This document shows positions 57,642 to 62,153 of a stretch of DNA of 62,153 bases, piece by piece. How positions within the stretch are numbered: the stretch's first letter is position 1; every line of letters begins with the position of its first letter. The notes under the pieces are model-generated. The model did no database searches. It saw only the letters and a list, made by a program, of their open reading frames with translations, and was not told the origin of the DNA. This DNA comes from JAHITU01 sp964486155 (lineage in GTDB: Bacteria > Patescibacteriota > Minisyncoccia > Phycocordibacterales > UBA12079), in assembly GCA_964486155.1 (NCBI GenBank), contig CAZAKQ010000002.1, forward strand, positions 1 through 62,153, in the 5' to 3' direction. The position numbers and the translations under genes are program-made.

Positions 57642-57714
57642 TGCGTGTGCCAGGACTCGAACCTGGGACCACAGAGGTATAAGCTCTGCGCTCTACCAAC
57701 TGAGCTACACACGC
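57642..57714 (-). tRNA. tRNA-Ile(UAU)
   Basis: A 73-nt cloverleaf with acceptor GCGTGTG/CACACGC, D-stem GCTC/GAGC, anticodon stem CAGAG/CTCTG, loop CTTATAC and A73. The anticodon UAU reads AUA directly, which is rare in bacteria; most use a lysidine-modified CAU. CCA is not encoded. Confidence 0.92.
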
Positions 57715-57786
57715 ATTAGCATTTATAAAATATTATATCAAAAACTCTTTAAAATCAATTTAATTTTCCTAGACTACTGCATCAAA

Positions 57787-57880
57787 ATTATTTGGAAATA
57801 CGACTTCTTTTAATTATTTATTAAAATCTTTAGGCAAATTCATATCAATGCAAATTCAGAAGTCGGACTTCCAAATAATT
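57787..57880. mobile_element. MITE-like element, second copy
   Basis: 94 bp with 23-bp terminal inverted repeats (AATTATTTGGAA...CGACTTCT, two mismatches). The interior TTATTTATTAAAATCTTTAG GCAAA matches the element at 35157-35245. Confidence 0.78.
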
Positions 57881-57959
57881 TCTTCTCGAAGATGAATTTT
57901 GCTTTAGCAAAATTCGTCACTTTCAACTTTATGAACTTTTTAGACTTTCGACTTCTCTC

Positions 57960-58637
57960 CTATTCCGCATAATTTAATCCCAAAGCAAATTCTAAAACTT
58001 TCTTTCGAACATTTTTATTAAACAAAAAACCATTATGTCCTGACCATAAATCTTTATGTTGAGAATCTTTTATCTTAGTTTTGGGAAATAAAACAATAGG
58101 ATCTGCATAACCACCAAAAGAATAAGTAGGAACTGTAACATTGTCTGGTGTTTCCAAAAAATCCTTAGATTTTTCTATACCAAAAGAATTCATAGTATGC
58201 GGAGAAGCCATAGTAATTAATTTAACTACATTAGCACCCTTAGACCTTTCAATAATAGATTTAACTAAAACTCCTCCATAACTATGAGCAATTATTAAAG
58301 TACTTTCTCCGTCATCCAATATTTCTATTCCTTTTTCTACAATCATCTCAGTTTTATTATTCTGCCAATAAAAATAAACCGTATCATCCAAGAAAACTAT
58401 TTCTTTATTAGGAAAATTAAAAGCTAAATCTCTTTCCCATCTAATCAATTCTCTAGCTGAAGTATTAATTCCAGGAACAAATAAAATTCTATTAAAATCT
58501 AAATTGTCTGTATCTATATTCAAAACATTTATACCTGAACTAGTAGCTAAACCTACTATGTAAATTACATATAAAGAAACGAAGACAATTGCCAATTTTT
58601 TAAAAAGTTGAATAATTAATTTTTTCAAAAATGTCAT
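57960..58637 (-). CDS. Alpha/beta hydrolase (lipase/esterase-like), membrane-anchored
   Basis: 225 residues with an N-terminal hydrophobic helix (about 10-30). The nucleophile elbow is IIAHSYGGVL (Ser at about 120), and the acid and base are plausibly in GGYADPIV and LWSGHNGFL. The oxyanion-loop region FVPGINTSARE precedes the core. A secreted or membrane-bound esterase, lipase or acyltransferase is likely; substrate unknown. Confidence 0.78.
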   Translation of the reverse strand: MTFLKKLIIQLFKKLAIVFVSLYVIYIVGLATSSGINVLNIDTDNLDFNRILFVPGINTSARELIRWERDLAFNFPNKEIVFLDDTVYFYWQNNKTEMIVEKGIEILDDGESTLIIAHSYGGVLVKSIIERSKGANVVKLITMASPHTMNSFGIEKSKDFLETPDNVTVPTYSFGGYADPIVLFPKTKIKDSQHKDLWSGHNGFLFNKNVRKKVLEFALGLNYAE

Positions 58638-58729
58638 TTTTTAATGATTTATTGCTCCAATCTTAATTTTTGTAAAACTAAAACCAATACCTAAAGATTA
58701 TATTTACTATAATTAATAGTTCGAAGCAT

Positions 58730-60658
58730 TTATTTTTTAATTTCTTTTGGTTCTATTCCATTTAATAACAAAAGTTTTTCATACTCAGCTCTTTCTAAAG
58801 TTTCTACTTCCATTAATTTATCAGAAATTACTTCTAAAGTTTTTTTATTTTCCTTTAAAATACTCTGAACTTTTTCTACTATTTTACTTATAATTTTATT
58901 AACTTCAGTATCTATTTTTCTGGCAGTTTCTTCTGAATATTTTTTCTCATCTTTAGAATAATTCGGCAACAACATCTTAGAACCTTTTTCAAAAACAATA
59001 GGTCCTAACTCATCTGACATACCATATTTAGTTACCATATTTCTAGCTAATTTAGAAGCAACCTGCAAATCATTAGAGGCTCCTGTAGTAATATCTCCAA
59101 AGATCATCTTTTCAGTTAAATAACCTCCTAAAGAAACACCTATATCATCTAAGAAGTATTTTTTAGAATATAAACTCTTTTCCTCATCAGGCAATTTGAT
59201 TGTATAACCAGCTGCTCTACCTCTAGAAACTACAGATATTTTATGAACAGGATCGGCATTGGGCAATAAAGTCGCAACTAAAGCATGTCCAACCTCATGA
59301 TAAGCAATAATCTTTTTTTCCTCATCTGTCATAATATGACTTTTTCTTTCCGGACCTAACATTACTTTTTCAATAGAACGAATCAAATCAAATTGAGAAA
59401 TCTTTTTACGATTCTCTCTGGCTGCTAAAATAGCTCCTTCATTCATTAATGATTGTAAATCAGCTCCTGAAAAACCAGGTGTTCTTTCAGCTATAATCTC
59501 AAAATTAATATCTTCAGCAAATATTTTTTTTCTTGAATGTATTCTCAAAATAGCTTCTCTGTCTTTTCTATCAGGAACATCTATCATTACCCTTCTATCA
59601 AATCTTCCCGGACGAAGCAAAGCTGGGTCTAAAACATCAGGTCTGTTAGTCGCAGCTATAACTATTACTTTTCCATTTGGATCAAAACCGTCCATTTCTA
59701 CTAAGATTTGATTTAAAGTTTGCTCTCGTTCGTCATTCCCTCCTCCCATTCCAACCCCTCTGGCTCGTCCCACAGCATCAATTTCATCTATAAAAATAAT
59801 AGAGGGAGACATTTTTTTAGCTTCTTTAAATAAATCTCTAACTCTAGAGGCTCCTACTCCGACAAACATTTCTACAAACTCCGAACCTGAAATAGAAAAA
59901 AATGGAACCTTAGCTTCACCAGCTACTGCTCTAGCCAGTAATGTTTTGCCTGTTCCCGGACTTCCCATCAACAAAACTCCCTTAGGAATTTCAGCTCCTA
60001 TATTTAAAAATTTTTTAGGATTTTTTAGAAAATCTACTATCTCTAATAATTCTTCTTTAGCTTCCTGTACTCCGGCTACATCTTTAAAAGTAACTTTTTG
60101 TTTGTTGTCTTTTGGATCAGTTAATCTTGCTTTAGAATTTCCAAAAGAAAAAGCTTGCATACTAGAACCTTTAACTTGCCTAGAAATAAACCAGAAAAAA
60201 AGGACTATAAATAAAATTGGAATCAAAAATGGAGCTAACATTAACAAAGCAAAACGAAAACCTCCTTCTTTCTTAATTATAATATCAATTGCATTTAATT
60301 GTTCAGAAGTTATTCCGTAATTAATTAAAGACTCTGACAAAGAAGATTCTTGTTCTTTTTTAGAAGTTTTAATTATTTCGTTTTTATATAAAATAGACAG
60401 TTTTTCTCCCTCTACTTCTATGCTTTTTATTTCTTCAGCTGAAATTCCTGATACTAATTCGGAAATAGAAATTTGTTCTATATCTTTTTTCCCATCTTCA
60501 AAAGCAGAAAAAATAATTAAAATAATTAAAAAAATTATAATAGTATTGAAAATATTACCTAAAAATCCTAATTTTGATGCTTTATTTTTCTTCCCAAATT
60601 TTAAAAAGTTTTTCTTTTTGGTTTTTTTATTTTTTACCTGTTTTTTTGTTTTTATCAT
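58730..60658 (-). CDS. ftsH: ATP-dependent zinc metalloprotease FtsH
   Basis: Membrane-bound AAA+ protease for quality control, including removal of tmRNA-tagged proteins. The 642 residues have two N-terminal membrane helices (about 33-55 and 135-158), the AAA domain with GSPGTGKT (Walker A), IIFIDEIDAVGRARG (Walker B), the second region of homology ATNRPDVLDPALLRPGRFDR, and the zinc site YHEVGHALVA. TGTTAAAAT (60665-60673) lies 6 nt before the ATG. Confidence 0.97.
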   Translation of the reverse strand: MIKTKKQVKNKKTKKKNFLKFGKKNKASKLGFLGNIFNTIIIFLIILIIFSAFEDGKKDIEQISISELVSGISAEEIKSIEVEGEKLSILYKNEIIKTSKKEQESSLSESLINYGITSEQLNAIDIIIKKEGGFRFALLMLAPFLIPILFIVLFFWFISRQVKGSSMQAFSFGNSKARLTDPKDNKQKVTFKDVAGVQEAKEELLEIVDFLKNPKKFLNIGAEIPKGVLLMGSPGTGKTLLARAVAGEAKVPFFSISGSEFVEMFVGVGASRVRDLFKEAKKMSPSIIFIDEIDAVGRARGVGMGGGNDEREQTLNQILVEMDGFDPNGKVIVIAATNRPDVLDPALLRPGRFDRRVMIDVPDRKDREAILRIHSRKKIFAEDINFEIIAERTPGFSGADLQSLMNEGAILAARENRKKISQFDLIRSIEKVMLGPERKSHIMTDEEKKIIAYHEVGHALVATLLPNADPVHKISVVSRGRAAGYTIKLPDEEKSLYSKKYFLDDIGVSLGGYLTEKMIFGDITTGASNDLQVASKLARNMVTKYGMSDELGPIVFEKGSKMLLPNYSKDEKKYSEETARKIDTEVNKIISKIVEKVQSILKENKKTLEVISDKLMEVETLERAEYEKLLLLNGIEPKEIKK

Positions 60659-60664
60659 TAATTT

Positions 60665-60673
60665 ATTTTAACA
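60665..60673 (-). promoter_or_regulatory. Extended -10, leaderless start for ftsH
   Basis: TGTTAAAAT on the minus strand, 6 nt before the ATG. Confidence 0.6.
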
Positions 60674-60764
60674 CCTAAACTTATTATAATAAAGTAAAAA
60701 TAGTAGCAATCCGATTGCTACTATTTATCATAGTGAGTTTATTATATATTCATAGTTAAAAATA

Positions 60765-60773
60765 TGCTATTAT
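60765..60773 (+). promoter_or_regulatory. Extended -10, leaderless start for smpB
   Basis: TGCTATTAT, 7 nt before the smpB ATG. Confidence 0.6.
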
Positions 60774-60780
60774 TCAATTA

Positions 60781-61233
60781 ATGACATATATCAAAAACAA
60801 AAAAATAGGGTTAAAATATGAAATATTAAAAAAATATGAAGCAGGTATCAAACTGCTTGGTTTTGAGGTTAAATCAATTAAAAATAAAAAAGGATCTTTG
60901 GACGGGTCACATGTAAGTGTCCGTGGTGGAGAAGCCATACTTTTTAATTCTAAAATTCCTCCTTATCAACCAGATAATACTCCTACAGATTATGATTCTA
61001 AAAGAAATAGAATTTTACTTTTAAATAAAAAGGAAATATTTAAACTTGCTGAACTAGAAAAGCAAAAAGGTTTGACAATAATACCAATATCAATGTATAA
61101 TAAAAGTAATAAAATTAAAGTAGAAATAGGAGTTGTGCGAGGTAAAAAGAAATATAATCATCGTGAAGATATAAAAAAGAAAGATATGAAACGCGATTCT
61201 GATAGAGAAATGAAAATAATTTTAAATCGATAA
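60781..61233 (+). CDS. smpB: SsrA-binding protein SmpB
   Basis: Binds tmRNA and positions it in the empty A site of stalled ribosomes. The 150 residues have the canonical oligonucleotide-binding barrel with KYEAGIKLLGFEVKSIKNKK and GSHVSVRGGEAILFNSKIPP. The C-terminal tail (KKYNHREDIKKKDMKRDSDR) is the decoding-centre helix. It lies 105 bp upstream of the tmRNA gene, its functional partner, on the same strand. Confidence 0.95.
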   Translation: MTYIKNKKIGLKYEILKKYEAGIKLLGFEVKSIKNKKGSLDGSHVSVRGGEAILFNSKIPPYQPDNTPTDYDSKRNRILLLNKKEIFKLAELEKQKGLTIIPISMYNKSNKIKVEIGVVRGKKKYNHREDIKKKDMKRDSDREMKIILNR

Positions 61234-61274
61234 ATTATAGTTCGTTGAAAATATGAAAAGATGTTCGCCCGAAC

Positions 61275-61331
61275 ATTTCGTATAAAATTAATTTCTGAAT
61301 TATAAATTCAAAAATTAATTTTATACGAAAT
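61275..61331. repeat. 20-bp inverted repeat just before tmRNA
   Basis: ATTTCGTATAAAATTAATTT (61275-61294) and its exact complement (61312-61331), separated by 17 nt with an inner GAATT/AATTC pair. It lies 7 bp before the mature 5' end, where the tmRNA promoter should be; it may terminate smpB transcripts or control tmRNA. Confidence 0.75.
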
Positions 61332-61338
61332 ATTTTAG

Positions 61339-61752
61339 GGGAGTGACAGGCTTCGATAAATAAATTCTTTTTAAATATGCAAAGAAAGCTGAATTAACTT
61401 TCAAACTGATTCAACTAGATAAGTGCAGACTTAACTAAGAAAGCAGGGAGAACGGTTTCACCTTACTTCACTGCTCCAGCTTTGGCATTCGCTTAATTTT
61501 TTAAACGAAAAGACCAATTATCGCAATTAGCGACTGGTGTCATATAGATGAATTTCTAAATAATCTATACCGGCATAATAATTTTAGAATATAGAAATTT
61601 AATTTTTTCGCCAAATTTCCGAAACTCAGAAAATCGAGACTATAAGGTTTTGTTTATTTCTTACTTATTTTCTTTAAACTGAAAAATAATCTAACTTTGT
61701 AGAATTATTTAAAAACTTTATTTACACGAGAGTTCGATTCTCTCCACTTCCA
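61339..61752 (+). ncRNA. ssrA: tmRNA (SsrA)
   Basis: One-piece tmRNA of about 414 nt. The tRNA-like ends pair GGGAGTG with CACTTCC, and the T-arm is GAGAG TTCGATT CTCTC. CCA is not encoded. The resume frame probably starts at the GCA near 61443 and encodes AGRTVSPYFTAPALAFA before TAA; the C-terminal A-L-A-F-A is a hydrophobic degron. The start of the tag is inferred. The 3' tail is copied downstream (61928-61947). Confidence 0.92.
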
Positions 61753-61765
61753 CAATAAAATAAAG

Positions 61766-61790
61766 AACAGGCTCTAATGCCTGTTTTTTG
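61766..61790 (+). terminator. Terminator of tmRNA
   Basis: Stem AACAGGC / GCCTGTT with a 6-nt loop, then TTTTGTTTT. Confidence 0.85.
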
Positions 61791-61800
61791 TTTTATCTGC

Positions 61801-61949
61801 ATGGAAACAGAGAAGATAATCGAAAGACGGAAGAAAATCCGAGATTTTCTGAGTCCGGGCAGGAGCCACTTAATAAAATATAAGTGAGTTTACGAACGAA
61901 ATATTTTATCTTAGTGAGCTGACGCCGATTCTCTCCACTTCCACATCTT
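61801..61949 (+). mobile_element. tmRNA-tail element
   Basis: An imperfect inverted tail copy (TGGAAACAGAGA..AATCGAA, 61802-61825), hairpin 1 (CGGA.AGAAAATC / GATTTTCT.TCCG), linker GGGCAGGAGC, hairpin 2 (CACT..ATAAAATAT...ATATTTTAT..AGTG with an inner GTT/AAC stem), then a direct copy of the tmRNA 3' end, CGATTCTCTCCACTTCCACA (61928-61947), identical over 20 nt. Confidence 0.78.
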
Positions 61950-61976
61950 CACCAAATCCTTGTAGTACAAGCTCAA

Positions 61977-62003
61977 CTAAACCATTCGTTAGATTGGTTT
62001 TTT
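61977..62003 (+). terminator. Second terminator of the tmRNA element
   Basis: AACCA / TTGGTT hairpin followed by TTTTTGTTT, after the direct tail copy. I see no feature in the remaining 62004-62153. Confidence 0.55.
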
Positions 62004-62153
62004 GTTTAAAATCCAGAAGCTCCCTAATTATATTTAACACCACAATAAACTTTTAACAGTGTTGCACTTCAAAAGTTAATTTAAGTTATTATCTGAACAA
62101 GTTCACATACATATTAGACTTTTCTGGCAAAAAATCTAATGAAACAATTTAAT

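Overview
The window is AT-rich, densely packed and split into runs of mostly minus-strand genes. It looks like a chromosome fragment of a Patescibacteria/CPR bacterium, probably from the Parcubacteria side (inference from gene content: a Gram-negative-type type IV pilus operon with many prepilins, LTD/PKD surface protein, many glycosyltransferases, lone GatC-GatA, paired TrpR-like regulators, almost no biosynthesis). The standard genetic code fits: UGA ends at least two genes and is in frame in only one short ORF. Many first genes appear leaderless, with an extended -10 (TGNTATAAT type) 6-9 nt before the ATG.

Layout. 1-2038: small charged protein and a bifunctional Rel (p)ppGpp enzyme. 2051-6853: RND permease and adaptor. 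6994-9076: LOG-like protein, zeta-type kinase with a coupled 55-aa protein, membrane protein. 9213-24018: surface-glycan region with a flippase, PLP enzyme, AsnB-like enzyme, methyltransferases (one frameshifted), five glycosyltransferase genes, NYN nuclease cassette, APH-like kinase, HD hydrolase, Nudix protein and NDP-sugar epimerase. 24287-31394: LTD/PKD surface protein, VirB4/TraG-like ATPase, TrpR-like regulator 1, DUF4015 glycosidase-like protein, RsmI. 31738-32780: five tRNA genes with tRNA fragments and structured inserts. 33051-38498: HEPN-like protein, GatA, GatC, TrpR-like regulator 2, LigA. 38576-50697: a complete type IV pilus locus (pilM-N-O-P-like-B-T-C, pilD, seven prepilin-like genes). 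50805-62153: ComFC, tRNA-Ser, hypotheticals, rubrerythrin, RecG, tRNA-Ile(UAU), hydrolase, FtsH, SmpB and tmRNA.

Pilus, ComFC and RecG would together support surface motility or DNA uptake and processing; SmpB, tmRNA and FtsH form a ribosome-rescue and proteolysis group; the glycosyltransferase region presumably builds a surface glycan.

The most unusual content is non-coding. (1) Three stable-RNA genes (tRNA-Asp, tRNA-Ile, tmRNA) are each followed by the same architecture: terminator, inverted copy of the RNA's own 3' tail, two hairpins with a recurrent GA/GAA internal loop, a direct copy of the tail, second terminator. (2) Two TrpR-like paralogues each sit under a palindrome centred on AGTTAACT, the core of the classical trp operator, and related long perfect palindromes lie after many genes. 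(3) Four genes begin inside the terminal repeat of an about 100-bp inverted-repeat element (CCCGTTAGAGAT ... ATCTCTAACGGGATG). (4) There are further MITE-like pairs, repeats inserted in frame into coding regions, a nuclease gene flanked by 40-bp direct repeats, and a perfect 2x100-bp tandem repeat made from the 5' half of tRNA-fMet.
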